Shown here: positions 35,740-47,919 of the stretch, one piece after another
How the letters are laid out: each line of letters begins with the position of its first letter
Numbering within the stretch: the stretch's first letter is position 1
NCBI GenBank assembly: GCA_015039315.1
Contig: WIDE01000024.1
Coordinates: 137,690-201,689, forward strand
Source of the DNA: Clavulina sp. PMI_390
Lineage: Eukaryota > Basidiomycota > Agaricomycetes > Cantharellales > Hydnaceae
Direction of reading: 5' to 3'
DNA: 64,000 nt
Position numbers and translations under genes: made by a program
The notes under the pieces: model-generated
The model's database searches: none
Seen by the model: only the letters and a program-made list of their open reading frames with translations
What the model was told of the DNA's origin: nothing

Positions 35740-37010
35740 GCTATCATCGCATCGGTGACCTTTTTTGCTTGCTTTCATCTTCCCATCATCGTCGTGTGTG
35801 CAAAAAAAAGCCCCACCACACTTTCCGCTCGGTTGTTTCATCACGTCTTGTTGCTTTCGTCCACGCCATCCATCTTGCATCTCAATCAATCCCTTCCTCC
35901 CCCCCACACGCACACACTATCGTATCTTACGTTACGCTGGTCTAATTCTCTCAGCGCACCTTTTGTGCGCTTGCATCACGTCCATTTTTTCGAACTTTCG
36001 GGCTCTTTTTTTCTTTTCAATGACAATATTCCCCTCATTACGCGCATCTGTCTGACTCTTAGCATTGCTTGCAATTGATCTTGATTTTTTTTGTGGTTCA
36101 CAATTCTCCTCATGTTTGGGGTATCCGCATCATCATTCTTAGCTCTCTCGCCATCATTGCATGCTCCTTGCTACGCTTCATTTGTATGCCAAAGCCCGCA
36201 ATAGCATTACGCATGACCGCTTGCCAGCTATTCATCCGCACCTTTGGGGTATCTTATTGCGAAGATAGAATTCTATAACAATAAGAAAGCGAGCACCCTA
36301 ACAGTGGCAGTACAAGCACGCCGCTCGTCACCCATAGCCGGTGCCTCTAAGTGACTCACGAGACCACACTCCTTGCTTTTTATGGACGTCAATTAGTGTG
36401 ATATGATAGAGCGTGCCTACAAAGTCGGAGTGGGAAGCTATCCCTAGAAGACCCGGGTTGCGGGTTTACCGGAGGGGGGGTGAGAGCGAGTGACACTCGA
36501 CAGGGTCACATTAGCGTGTTGGAAATTCACGCAGGTTCGTTCCCCAACGACTTGAAGGATCGTCAATGGCCGTCCGATCGGCACAAATGATAATCGCAAC
36601 CGACTCGGTAGTTATATGCAGTGTTTTTGTACATCTCCTGGCGAGGGGCCCAGCCAGCCGTGACGGGTTTTGCAAAAGGTGGCGGTTTACGGATCCAAAT
36701 CGAGCGTATAGGATCTCTCCCCAACAGAAAGGACCTTGAGATGAACATGCCCTCGCTGCATCCGGGGAACTGCACCCGTGGCGCCCCTCTCCTCGTACTT
36801 CCTACTCCCATCCTGGTAGCTGTGTCGACTTGCTCGAGTCTCCCGCGGCTTGCTCCCCGCTAGCTAGTCAACCGCCTGGAGCGAGACGATTTACCGCCAA
36901 CTCTTATTCCCTTGTGACTTTAGTGCCACAGCTTTTCCGGCACTAGACAAGTCCCGACGCACTAAACAAATTCCCCCTAGTCGACACCTCTTCTCTTCCT
37001 TCTAATCACC
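35740..37010. other. long intergenic stretch, no gene seen
   Basis: Begins with pyrimidine- and T-rich sequence that fits the 3' UTR of the large disordered gene. A run of G with a GGTTCGTTCC string near 36534 was examined as a tRNA B box but has no matching stem. The last 150 bp (C/T-rich) should be the promoter of the gene at 37011. Confidence 0.5.
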
Positions 37011-38845
37011 ATGTCGTCTCTCGCCCCCAAAACGCTGCTGCCTGTCCAAGTGCTCAACACCATTACCCAGGCACTCTCACGGAGTTCCAGTTCCTCGTCG
37101 ATCCTGCCATTCATCCCCCGCTCTGTCCGATGGATCCTAGTACTTGTTGCGCTCTTCAACTATCGTGCATTCCCTGGCGTATGGCATAGTACGTAGCTCT
37201 CTCTTTACTTCCACCTTTTTGACAGATTTCCCCAACGATTTCCGCTGGAGTGAACTGACCACCTCTGAACACAATGTTCGTATGACCCGCACCCCACTCT
37301 CCGCCCCACAATCACACTTTCTCCACCTGTCATCGCTTGTCTATTTTAGTTAGGGTATTTTCCAACATTGCCGCAATCCGCCTGCGTGGCCTGTTCAAAT
37401 GGTCAAATCACGAGAGACGACGGGAGTTTGTGAATCGCCTCTCTCCCGTTGGCGAGAATCCTTTCGACATTTGCGTTACCTACACAACTACCGCTGGATT
37501 CAGTGACACAGACTACAACGGTCATCTGTCCAACTCATCGTATGCGAAGAATTTGGATCATGCTAGGATGAGGGCCGCGGTGGCCTTTTTCCCATCCATC
37601 CTGGAGGCCAAGGGGTGGCTAGGACTAGGAGCCTCTCATTTCTACTTTGTCAAGGTCTGTATTTGCTCCATGCTGTCCGGGCGAGTTTTGAAGCTAACGA
37701 TCCTAATACGTCTTCAGGAAATCCCGTTCATGGCAAAGTATGAAATCCGCATCCACATTGGGGGTTGGGATTCCAAATGGCTCAACATGATCGTGCAGTT
37801 CGTCACTTATCCAGAGGGAAAGAAGAAGAAGAGGCAAGGTAAAGGCACCGTTTCTGGTTCAAGTGGGCAGTCCACCCCCACAAGAACTTCTATAGTGGAC
37901 GAGGACGAGCAAGTGGAAAGCCCCTTGACGTATACTCCACCAACGCGCCTACCGTCTTCAAGCGTCTCTCATACACGATCCAAATCGTCCCCGCACCACC
38001 AGGCACCTACATCCCACTCGCGTCCACCCGCTCGATCTCAGCCTCTGTCCCGTCCTCGATCTGCTTCAGACTCCTCGCTGCTGTCCCATTCTTCTCGCTC
38101 GTCATACGCAACAGAAGGGCTCTCTCGAATTGACGATGATGAGGAAGAGTACGGTGATTATGACCAAGCACGCGGAGATCGTGAAGAAGAGGAGGAAGAC
38201 GAGAGCTACTCATCGGGATCCAGCACCGCCGCGTCTTCCCCTCCCAGCTCCTCCCCCAACAAACTCTCCTCTCCCCTCCCATCTTCCTCTTCCTCTAATG
38301 CAGCCCCTCCTCCGTCGCCCGCCGCGGCTGCAGACCTCTCCCATATCCAGGACGCAATGCCACCCCTGCCCGAGGGTGCAGTCCTCCACTGCATCCACGT
38401 CTCGTCCTACTGCTTCAAGCACGGCCGCATCACTATCCCCCCACGCGTCGCGCTCGTCGTATGCGGGTTCGGCGACGCGCGAGACGGGCCCAAGACCAAG
38501 TGGGAGCGCGTACAAGAGATCAGGAATACGCGCAAGTGGCCGATTCCCGAAGGCCTCGTTGCACCTGAATCACCACGGCCAGGTGGGGATGCAGCGTCGA
38601 GGAGGCCGAGGGAGTTTGAGCATGGTGGGCTGAGAGCGATCCTGCGAGGGGGCTGGAAGGCGTATGAGAAGGAGGGCTTGTGGGATTTGCCGATGTATGA
38701 GGAGCAGAGGGTCAAAGCTGTTGAGGCGTTTGGGACGCTGAGGAACCATATGGCTTCCCTCAATAGCACGACAGCTGCTTGCTCAACAAGTGGTATGATG
38801 CCAGAAGTCCAGGCTGGGCTCAGTGTTGGTGCTACGACAGCGTGA
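37011..38845 (+). CDS. THEM6-like hotdog (thioesterase-superfamily) protein with long disordered insertion
   Basis: Exons 37011..37188, 37350..37654 and 37718..38845 sum to 1611 nt, 536 residues. An N-terminal hydrophobic segment (WILVLVALFNYRAFPGVWHI) probably anchors it in a membrane. Then come VTYTTTAGFSDTDYNGHLSNS and YAKNLDHAR, the DxNxHxxNS hotdog hallmark of the THEM6/acyl-thioester family. The fold is broken after FVTYPEG by about 180 low-complexity residues (37827-38366: KKKKRQG, Ser/Pro runs, EEEEEDESYSS). It resumes at VLHCIHVSSYCFKHGRITIPP. THEM6-like proteins are membrane-bound and of uncertain substrate; a lipid or acyl-CoA role is inferred from the fold. The tail after GFGDARDG is unrecognised. 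Confidence 0.8.
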
Positions 38846-40728
38846 AGAGAAAAGAAAAGACGAGCCCTAGAATGCTTCCTTTCGCTCTACCTACTGTATC
38901 AGTGCCACTCGTGTGGATAAATGACATGGGTGCTGCGATGTAATCAAAATATTACGAATATTACAACAAAATGTAGCATAGTGGTAATAACATACATGAT
39001 TGTAATGACTGGACGAATCATGCGTGCTCTTGACTGCTGACAGCTCCAAAATCGACGACCCTCACTTTTCCTCCAACCATCTTCATGGCAATGCGCCCGG
39101 AAGAATCGTCAAAAGAGCACATGCTGACCCCGCGTAAGGGCAGTTTGTCTACGTAGCGTACCGTACCCTGCGGCTGCTGAGCGGTAGGGAGTTCTTCCCC
39201 CCGAGATCGATGTTTGGGAAGTAAGTCGAAAGGTTTGAAATGTTGCCATTTGAGCGAAACCGTAGATGTGTCCACACCTCCGATATCAACGAGTGGATGA
39301 AGGGTAGATCCCGCATTCGTAGGTAATTGCGGGACCTCCTCCTCACCATCAGGAAGACTGACACCTCCGTCCACACTAGACGTCGAGAAGAGTACAATAT
39401 TCTCGACTGAGGGAGAATCGTGACGCATTTGGACATTCTCCAGCCAAAATCCTCGTCCACTAGTTGAGGACATGATGATCTTCCTGGAGCTATGCGGGCC
39501 ATTTAGGACCCTGGTTTGAACCTCTGTAATCCGGACGTATCCGTTTTCATGAGCTTCTGCTCCTATGTGCGCAATAGGGCCTTTGGGAGCGGGGAAGTGA
39601 CGGGCATAGGAGAGGAGTTCAGGTGACAGCGTAAGGAGGAGATGGTGAATTATCTGATTTCCGGGTATTGAGGCAGTTCGTGGCGCATCAGGATATCTCG
39701 TTCTGATGAGGATGGAGATCTGGCAAGGCTCCGCGCTCTCGGGCTCGCAGTCAAGGTGGGACGAACCAGTACAGTATGGATGGAACGAGACGGCCAACCG
39801 CCACGAGTGAACCGACCTCGACATTGTGGCAAGTAGGCGGGCGGCGATGGGGGTTGGGTCATTACTAGAATCCTTCTCGGGCGCATGGGTGGACATTAAA
39901 GGCTCTGGGCACTCGAAAATGTCCACGCCCCAAAGTTGGGCTACAAGGATACACCCATGACAGAACTCAACTACCCCAGAGACAGAGGACATGCGCTTCG
40001 ATTTAGCACGATTGATCATCAGTAAATAGTGGGTAGGTTAAAGGAAAGTGGCGCACCCCTGCAGCCAACAGCACGCTCACGTCACGATCAAGTATGACAA
40101 CCACTCCAGTCTTATAGTTTGTTATTCGGCATCGGAGAACATTACGGGTTATCACGAGATCACCGTGTAGACGTAGAAGCCGATAATCTGGGTCCAAAGG
40201 CCCACTCCAAAGTACAGAATGGGCAACTACATGGTCAAAGCTGAGGTTGAAAATTGTGATGCACGGCAGGCTGTGTAATACGCAAAGAATAAGAGAAGAT
40301 GGAGTAGACTCGGCGGCGGCGGCATCGGATCAGATCGTCTTATCCCATACCTTTGCTCAGACTTTGTAGCGATGGCGAAGGAAGCAAGATTCGCCCCTTC
40401 GGAATTGAGAACCAAACCATGGATTGACCCCTCAACAGTCCACGCATCTCGAACCTCAGGCTCCATATCGCATGATCCCACGTACCATATCTTGATGGAA
40501 GTACCCTGTGCCGATAATGTAAGAACGTATTTGCCAAACGTTCCAGGAATAATATAAGGAGTGGAGTTTATGTCAGCTGATGGCTCCCATTCGACAGAGG
40601 GCGGGCCGCCACCCCAGCTGGGGTTACGCCAGGTGTAATCAAGCTTAGCAGCAAATGTCGCATGATATCTCAGCTGAGTAGCAGATAGTGATGTAGGCAT
40701 GATGCCTTTGGGGATACACAAAGGGATA

Positions 40729-40766
40729 GGCATCAGGAAACCTCTTTATGCTCGATCCTGCTCGAT
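40729..40766 (+). repeat. left terminal inverted repeat
   Basis: Starts GGCATCAGGAAACCTC and continues TTATGCTCGATCC, then GCTCGATC. Pairs with 42691-42728 as an inverted repeat, with a few mismatches and one extra G at the tip. Confidence 0.8.
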
Positions 40767-41529
40767 CATGTTCGATCTGGCCAAATCGAGCTTCCGAGCC
40801 ATCGAGCCATCCTTGAAGGTTTTCGATGGCTCGACGGCTCGATGAGTCCATCAAGCAATCGTGTTTGCTCACTTTGGTGGGCTCGTTGATAGATTATTAC
40901 GCAAGCCAAAATGCAAATATATTTCATGTTCGTTTCGCGTATGTACAGATGACAGCCAGTAACACCGTATAATCGATAGCATAATGCTAACAAGGTCTTC
41001 TCAACGATTTAGATAGCACGCCACATACCCTGAGTATGGAATATGTTATAGCACGCGAAGTGAGGTCTACATCTTGAAACCAAACGTTAGCATGAGAGGA
41101 ACAATGAAGGAGTGGGGTGATACAGAGCAAAGAAAACTGAAGCAGCGACTTACCTTTCTAGACCTTGGTGCCATCCCTGCTACTTTGTCGAGGAAAACCT
41201 TGATGGATGTTCATGAAGCCGTGTAGTGGTCCCGCGGGCAATCTAGAGGTGGTCAAGGACAAGCTATGGCGGGGGTGGAGTGTATTGTCGCGATGGGGAA
41301 AACTAGGCAGGGGGGATGATGAAGTGACAGGGAGGTGCGTCGGGGTATCTTCGGGGCGATACGAAAAAAATTCAAGGTACTCACTTTGGTGCCGCGGCAA
41401 CTGCAGGTCCCCAACAGCCGTTGCGCTAGATAAACGGTGGAAGACGGAGATGAGTCATATTGGTGCTCACAATGGGGTATCCTTATCGCAACGTCTCTTG
41501 GGTATTTGGGGACTCTAAAATCCAAAAGA

Positions 41530-42047
41530 CTATGTTAGTGCGACCTCGGCTGGAGTACTCCAACATGACGAACAAGCAAAGCGTGAAATTAAACCGCATG
41601 ATAGGAGAATGAAGTGGATGGAATGAAGCATGGTGCATGACCAGACTTTGAAGCGTATGAGCATCGGTGAAGGTTGAAGCTCAACCAAAGCTGACGCGTT
41701 GTGGTGGCGACAGAGGAGCGACGGAGCTGGAAGGTTGTACAACTAGGCATCCAGCGGGGGAATAGGTGTAGAGTCCGTAAATGTAAGGATAGACAACTCA
41801 CTGTGTCTCGCTGCGCCCGTCCTGCATGGTGGTGGTGGACTTGTCGAAATGTTGGCAACCAACAACTTGTCTTGTTTGGCTTCAAAGCAAGACCAAACAA
41901 GAGTAACATTGCCATCGCCGATATCGTGTATACGGGTGTATTATTTGCCCAAGGATCTTTCCTGACTGTCCGAGATAATTTTCCCCGACCGCCCGGGGAG
42001 AATAATGGCTTCCAAACCCGTCGCCCCCATGGATTTGAGCTGTTCAC
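41530..42047 (-). CDS. possible passenger open frame inside the TIR element
   Basis: Exons 42047..41802 and 41742..41530 join in frame through a 59-bp gtgagt...cctag intron to 152 residues. It starts MNSSNPWGRRVWKPLFSP and has two hydrophobic stretches (MAMLLLFGLALKP and IHFILLSCGLI). No similarity is recognised, and a plus-strand frame overlaps it, so this may be chance. Confidence 0.2.
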
Positions 42048-42690
42048 ATCCCGGCACAGTACGAATGTTTCCCGTTGCTTTCTGCATCCAATATCCCTGA
42101 AATCATACAGTCCACAGTCATGGATCCTGTTCTTCTCTCCATCTCAATGTCTTAGATTTAAATTACATCGAAAGCGACATCATTCCGAGGTCCATTTGAA
42201 TAATTATTGTATTGTTGAATCTCCTCCCCATAAGGAACTCCACAGCTCTCGCTATGCCTATCCTGTATCCCAAAATACAGAAGAAAGGTTAGACCAGCGT
42301 GGTGACACTTATTTTCCGTGTGCCATTGATCAGGACTTCTGGTTCCGCAATTGCACCGTATCGCTTTCACTAAGAAATCAAATGAGGACTCGGAGATCAG
42401 TACGATACAATGCCACAGAAATCTTTTAAGTGATTCTATATGAGCTCCGCTAGATTGGAGTCTTCAAAGCTAATAACTTCTGGCGTTAGGTTGGGCAGTA
42501 GGATGATTGCAACGTCAAATTAACCGCTTGGGTTCTTTTATACACATCAAAACTACTGCTAGTATCCACTGCTAAGACTACCACAGGTGGATCGTGCGGA
42601 ATGCGCTACTTTTAAATAAAGTGTGTAACTAAACTCCGTTGTGCTCGATTGGTCGATCCTTTCGGCACCGTCGATCTTGGTTGCCGACCC

Positions 42691-42728
42691 GATCGAGCGA
42701 CATCGAGCATAATGTGGTTTCCTGATGC
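42691..42728 (-). repeat. right terminal inverted repeat
   Basis: Read as reverse complement it starts GCATCAGGAAACCAC, then TTATGCTCGATGT, GCTCGATC. It is followed by the TA at 42729-42730 and then by F-box coding sequence. Confidence 0.8.
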
Positions 42729-43272
42729 TACCACGAGGAAGCAGCTGATGACGGATCACCGAGTGCCAGATGGTACGGCTGTTTGATACCTCATAGAATA
42801 TTTTACAAGTCTAGAAGAAAGTATGCAGTTGCGCATGACATGAGCAGCAAGTAATCCCTGAAATTCGCTGAGAATTCCGAACCCTTCGAACCCTGAGTAT
42901 TTCTGCCACTGATAGACACGAAAAGATGACGAATAGCACATCTTGAGGGAGCATAAACAGGAACATCGAGCGCTGGCAATCAGTTGTCGAGAGAGATGCG
43001 CAGTTGTTTGGTATCGCACAATCGAGAAACCGAATCTGGCTCTGCATGATCACAACAAGCGATAACACGTTACCTGATTAAACCACAATTCCACAGTTTC
43101 CACCGAGGCAAAGCCCAACGTAGCGAAAAGGTCATTCGAAATGACGTGTTCGACTGGGCAAGCTTTAGCTCGTTCCCGAGATGCTGTATGTTCAACCATG
43201 TTCTATGGGGCCAAATTGATTCTAGAACAGCGGTAATTACATCCGTAATTGCAGCAATCCGATCGATCATGC

Positions 43273-45196
43273 CTACGCACGATGACTAACAGCTCCAAAA
43301 TCGGCGACTCTGATTTTTCCAGTGACCATCGTTATAGCGATACGACCAGTAGCATCGTCAAAAGAGCACATCCTGGCTCCACATAATGGCCAGTTATCCA
43401 CATACCGTACTGTGCCTTGTCGCTGTTGAACAATGGGGAGGTCTTTGCCTGTATGTTGAGGCTCCTGATTATCAAGTGAAGCAAATGGCTTTACGTATGA
43501 CCATGCAAGCGGAGCTCTGGATGTATCGACCGATCCAATATCAATGACAGGGCGAAAGTGGGGCATCATACTCGCAAAGGATTCTGAAATATCCTCGCCC
43601 TCAAGGGCACCATCCAGTATTTGAGAGGTCGAGAAAAACACAACATTCTCGACTAACGGAATATCGAATCGCATTTTAACGTTTTCGAGCCAGAATCCGC
43701 GCCCGCTGGTGCTGGAAAGGTTGATCTCTGCACTGCTATGGCCGCCTCCCAGGACTCTAGTTTGGATTTCTACTGTCCGAACGAGCCCGTGGCTCTGCGC
43801 TTCCGATCCAATATGCGCAATTGGGCCATTAGGGGTAGGAAGGCGGCGTCCATAGGTTAGGAGTTCAGGGGATATAGTGAGAATTACATGATGAAGGAAT
43901 TGCTTTCGTGGTTCAGAAGCAGCAGATGCATCAGGATGCTTCGCTCTGATCAGGATGGAGATTTGGCAAGGATGAGCCGTTTCGGGGTCAGAACCAAAGC
44001 GTGCTGAGCCATTTATATATGGAAAGAATGAGACCGCTGTCCAATGTGACTGCGCCGATCTAGGCACCGTGGCTAACAAGTGGGCACGAATAGGGATACC
44101 ATTTTGATGGGAGTCCTTAGTTCCCACCTCGGTGGAAATCAAGGCTAATGGGAGTTCAAAGATATCGATGCCCCAATGCTGGGCCACAAGGATGTATTCG
44201 CCGCAGAACTCAATACTACCATTTGAAGGAGAGGAACCCTTGGGTCCGAGGCGATGAAACATGAGTAAAAGCAAATGACAGGCTCAAGGGGAGCAACGCA
44301 CTGATGAAGCTAGTAGCACGCTGATGTCCCGTTCAAGGCTCACAATCACTCCAGTCTCATAGTTGGTAATAGTCGATTGGAGAGGACCTCGAGTTACTAC
44401 AAGATTGCCTCGGAGATATCGAAGCCGAGAGTTGAAGTCCCAGTGTCCTTTCCAAATAGCAGAATGGCTCGTCTCTGGCCCTATGGAGATTTTGTAGATG
44501 GTGATAGACGGTGGGCTGCGACCAAAAAATCGGAGATGTTTATTGCTCATTTGTCAGGCATTTTGAATTCAGCACCTCCTTACCTGCGACTGGATTTCGT
44601 CGAGACTGCAAAGGAAGCGGGGTGTTCGGGGTCAGAATTGAATGCAATCCCGTGAACTGCTCCTTCAGTATGCCACGAATCTCGGATCACAGGCTCTCTA
44701 TCGCATGAACCCACATGCCACAACGTCAATAGAGGGTTCGAAAAAGATGACACGAGGATGTATTCGCCATATGTTCCAGTCACAAAGTAGGCGTCGGGAA
44801 TGGGGTGAGCCAATGGTTTCCATTCAATATGGGGTACACTGCGACCCCATCTGGGATTCCGCCAAGTATAGTCGAGTTTAGCAGAGAATATCGCGTGGTT
44901 TCTCAGCTGTATGGCGGATAGCGATGCAGAATCAACACTTTTGGGAACAGATAACGGGATGCCACGAGGAACCAGTTGGTAGTGGATCGCGGAGCGCCAG
45001 ACAGCGTGACTGTCCGATATTTCATAAAGGGTTCTGCAGGTCTGTAAGAAAGTGTCCATGACGCATGACATTAGCGACAAGGAATGCCTGAAACTTTCTG
45101 AGAAATACGAACCCTCCGAATCTTGAGGATCTCTGCGACCGATAGAAACGAAAAGATCACATATAGCACATCTTGAGGGAGTGTAGACAAAGGCAT
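43273..45196 (-). CDS. F-box protein 2 of the tandem array
   Basis: Exons 45196..45113, 45041..44584, 44515..44302 and 44238..43273 sum to 1722 nt, 573 residues. The N-terminus is the F-box (LPQDVLYVIFSFLSVAEILK, then RRTCRTLYEISDSHAVW). The rest is the array's shared body: YTWRNPRW near residue 90, then strand-like segments with VGSC, ITNYETGVIV, LVAQHWGIDIFELP, SGRGFWLENV and a terminal SFDDATGRIAITMVTGKIRV. The spacing of short strands with W and D/G turns suggests a degenerate WD/beta-propeller, but no classical WD repeat can be claimed. By family knowledge it is an SCF adaptor of unknown substrate. It serves as the reference for the exon lengths of gene 1. Confidence 0.8.
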
Positions 45197-45686
45197 CGAG
45201 TCTTTGAAATTAGCGATATTGAGATATGGGAACTGTCTCGTGCCTCCGCGCTGTCGGTGTCGTGAATGGAGAACAGCTGAGAGACTGAATTTGGCCCAAC
45301 ATCATGACATAGGCACCAACACAGTATAACCGCTTCGCAAAAGCTTCATAGAACGAGGGGAATATTCAAATGTGCCCAGCTAGATGCAATGTGGCTAAAC
45401 ACGAACAAGAAGGCTTGATGCTATTTACCTATGCTAACGGGTGCACCACAGAAACCACCTCCAGATCAGTAGGATTTTCGATGATAGTTGTATAGAGATC
45501 ATGGACACTGGAAAAGATCATGACTTTGGGGAGCCTCGATGTACCCTGAGAGGAAAACTTAGAGAGGTATTCGTAAGCAGCTGGGTTAATGCTCGCGAGG
45601 ATACTTCGGCTCGATATGCCATAGAAGAAACGGAGAAAACTGACCTCGAAGAGCTTCTTTTTCCTTCATGCTACTTAGGTCAATAC
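45197..45686. other. intergenic within the F-box array
   Basis: A plus-strand frame at 45441-45710 (starts MHHRNHLQISRIF) overlaps the end of F-box gene 3 and has no recognisable domain. It is treated as chance or a relic. Nothing else is seen. Confidence 0.4.
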
Positions 45687-47697
45687 TCAACGATTTCCCA
45701 CAGCACCTAGACTGACTATCAGAACCCTTCCGTCGTCCAGTCCGATGGCGATCCGGCCTGTGGAATCATCAAAGGAGCAATGATTCGGAGTTTTCAGATA
45801 CAGGTTCGCCACTGAACGTAGAGTACCTTCTCGCTCATCATTGGCCATGGCGATGGCGCTATTTAAGGAGGCCTCGGGCTGTGAGGCGGAGTGAGTGCCA
45901 TCCTGAGGTGTGAGAGAGTACGAAGCGAAAGGCTCCCAGCAATGTGGTGGCAGCCGAGATACTGAGGTATTTACACCCCCTATGTCGAAGAGGACGTCAA
46001 GGCCTATCGCGTCCTGAGGGGAGATAAAAAGCGACGGAAAGTTTCCCTGGAGCTGGAGAAGATTTATGCCTTCAAGGGCTCTGGCGTCTACATCTGCGCT
46101 TGAAAACAGCATTATCCTGTTTAACCCGGCCATATCCCTCATATCGTCATTCGCGTTCTCGAGCCAGAAACCCCGCCTACTTGACCGGGAAAACTGTACT
46201 TCAGAAAATCGATGGAGGCGATGGCTTAGTTTAGATTGCACCCCAGCGATTCGAAGGTGTCCAAGACTTTGAGCCCTGGTGTCTAAGTGGGCAGAGGGAT
46301 CTGAAGGCGGGGGATGGAGTCGCGCGTTGTGGAGGAGCTCTGGTGATAGAGTCAGGAGAACGTGATGCAGAATGGAATCCGGAAAGAACCGTGAAGGTTT
46401 CGTACGAATGAAGATTGACATGCGAGATAGGGGGTTGGCATCTGGTTCATTATTCTGGAGGTGAGGGAGGAAAGTCACAGAAGCCCAATAAGAATGAGGG
46501 GACTTGATTGCTGTGCCAAGATAACGAGCACGGATAGGCGCGGTTTCATTATATTTATGGCCTTGGGACGGTGATAACAGGGCCTCTGGAAGTTCGAATA
46601 TGTCGATGCCCCACCATCGAGCGACGAATATGTGTCCGTTGCAGATCTCACTCACAGGACGAAATCCTGAGATAACTCCCTACCGTAGGGCATAGGACTA
46701 TTAGGAAAGATCAGAGAAAATGAACGATTACAGTTACCCACAAGATTTTGAGATCGGATCCCCGTTTCGTCTCGATTTATACAAGCCACCGCTTCCGTCT
46801 TATAGTTCATTATGGAGGCTGTTGTCAAGATGAGATCTCCATGGAGGCCAAGGAGTTGGATCCCTTCTCGTTGATCTAATCTCCATATGGTTTGATGGCT
46901 GACGGCATCCCCGAAAGTGATTCCAACAACGATTATGCTGTAGTCATCCCTCAAGAAGAGAACGAACAGATGTCAAAATGGCAAGTCAAACAAGAAGAAT
47001 ACCGTAGAAAAAACATACTCGGCAAACTCATGGACAGCGGCAAAACATCCTGCGTTTGAGGCATCCGAGTTGAAAACGATGTCCAGCACTGTACCCTCAA
47101 TGACCCATTCATGTTTGAGTATGGGGGTATCATTACATGACCCCAGATACCATACTGCAAAAGTATAGTCGCCAACGAAGCTCTTCGCAGAAGTAGTAAG
47201 TAGATACTGGCCGCCTGTGCCAGGGATGAAATGTGGTTGTTCATGGGAACTAGTAGGCTTCCACTCAAGAACGGGAGGGCGGACATCCCAGTTTGGATTC
47301 CGCCACGTATGTTCAAGTCTAGCCGCGTATATTGCATGCTTTCTCAGCTCATCAGTCGATAGCGTAGACACGCTGATCGTCTGTGGGATCGGTAGAGAGA
47401 TTCCACAGGGAAGTAACTGATAACGAATGACAGAAAGCCACACAGTTCGAGTCTTCGTGATCGCACGTAAAGTCTTACACGTCTAAAGAAGATAAAGGAT
47501 AGAACGATTTGGTCATTAAAAAGCTGGGAATAAAACAACGTTGACGCCAGCAAGATTTGGAGTGACTGGCTTGGCATGACACAGACTACTCCAGCGTTCA
47601 GGATTCCCTTCACAGGAAGATAAGATAGTATGGCGAATAAAATATCGTGGGGCAGTTTGTGCAAAGCGACATTGCTCCTAGAATGTTGTCCAGTCAT
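45687..47697 (-). CDS. F-box protein 3 of the tandem array
   Basis: Exons 47697..47590, 47482..47019, 46949..46738 and 46666..45687 sum to 1764 nt, 587 residues. The F-box is LHKLPHDILFAILSYLPVKG, spliced to TCKTLRAITKTRTVW. Shared motifs are LEHTWRNPNW, YLGSCND, NYKTEAVACI, ARWWGIDIFELPEAL, SSRRGFWLENA (SSRRG in place of SGRG) and CSFDDSTGRIAIGLDDGRV. It is more diverged than genes 1 and 2, including inside the F-box. The ATG at 47697 is chosen; one 19 codons upstream in the same frame is possible. Only 222 bp separate its start from the end of gene 4. Confidence 0.78.
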
Positions 47698-47919
47698 GAC
47701 TCGAGGACGTTGTGAGTGTTGTCTACAATTTTGGCTTGCATGTCTTGTTGCCAAACAACACCAACCAGCCGATGTCTCATGTTGGTTCCTTATTGGTGTT
47801 GGAGAGCGAGAGGGAGTGGGCTACCTGCATGTAAATTGTACGGGTGTTACAAAACTCTCGGAAAAGGAATTGAGAGGCATACAACCAACTGTCTAGGCTA
47901 GTTCTTGTCCATAATAACA

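Larger units (their letters stand above)
40729..42728. mobile_element. 2000-bp non-autonomous TIR element, TA target duplication
   Basis: The ends are inverted copies: GGCATCAGGAAACC on the left, GCATCAGGAAACC as reverse complement on the right. They stay alignable for about 37 bp through TTATGCTCGAT and GCTCGATC. TA flanks both sides (40727-40728 and 42729-42730). Taking out the element and one TA restores the F-box exon exactly. No transposase is recognisable; the longest frames (plus 41701-42429, minus 41589-42047) show no DDE/D pattern. TA duplication is the known mark of Tc1/mariner-type and some other DNA transposons, so it is probably a deletion derivative mobilised in trans. Both ends are rich in TCGATC/GATCGA and CTCGAT strings, perhaps subterminal transposase sites. 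Confidence 0.85.
39018..42966 (-). pseudogene. F-box gene 1 of the tandem array, split by a 2-kb element
   Basis: Intact parts are exon 1 42966..42883 (84 nt, F-box: MLPQDVLFVIFSCLSVAEIL), the exon-2 start 42810..42729, then the element, then the exon-2 end 40726..40351, exon 3 40270..40057 and exon 4 39995..39018. Without the element and one TA, exon 2 is 458 nt and exon 3 is 214 nt, identical to F-box gene 2. The joined frame would be 1734 nt. All array-wide motifs survive (LDYTWRNP, SGRGFWLEN, CSFDDSSGRIA), with no other frameshift, so the insertion is recent. The 3' part has an in-frame ATG in the element/exon border and could give a protein lacking the F-box. The usual role of such proteins is substrate recognition in SCF ubiquitin ligases. 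Confidence 0.8.

Noticed and set aside
36510..36560. tRNA-like B box (GGTTCGTTCC)
   Set aside because: No acceptor stem, anticodon stem or proper A box at the right distance.
41701..42429. 242-residue plus-strand frame inside the element as a transposase
   Set aside because: No DDE/D spacing, helix-turn-helix or other transposase mark; the composition looks random.
40729..42728. Reading the 2-kb insertion as an intron or introner
   Set aside because: The borders do not give a usable GT...AG pair on the minus strand, whereas TIRs and a TA duplication explain the borders to the base.
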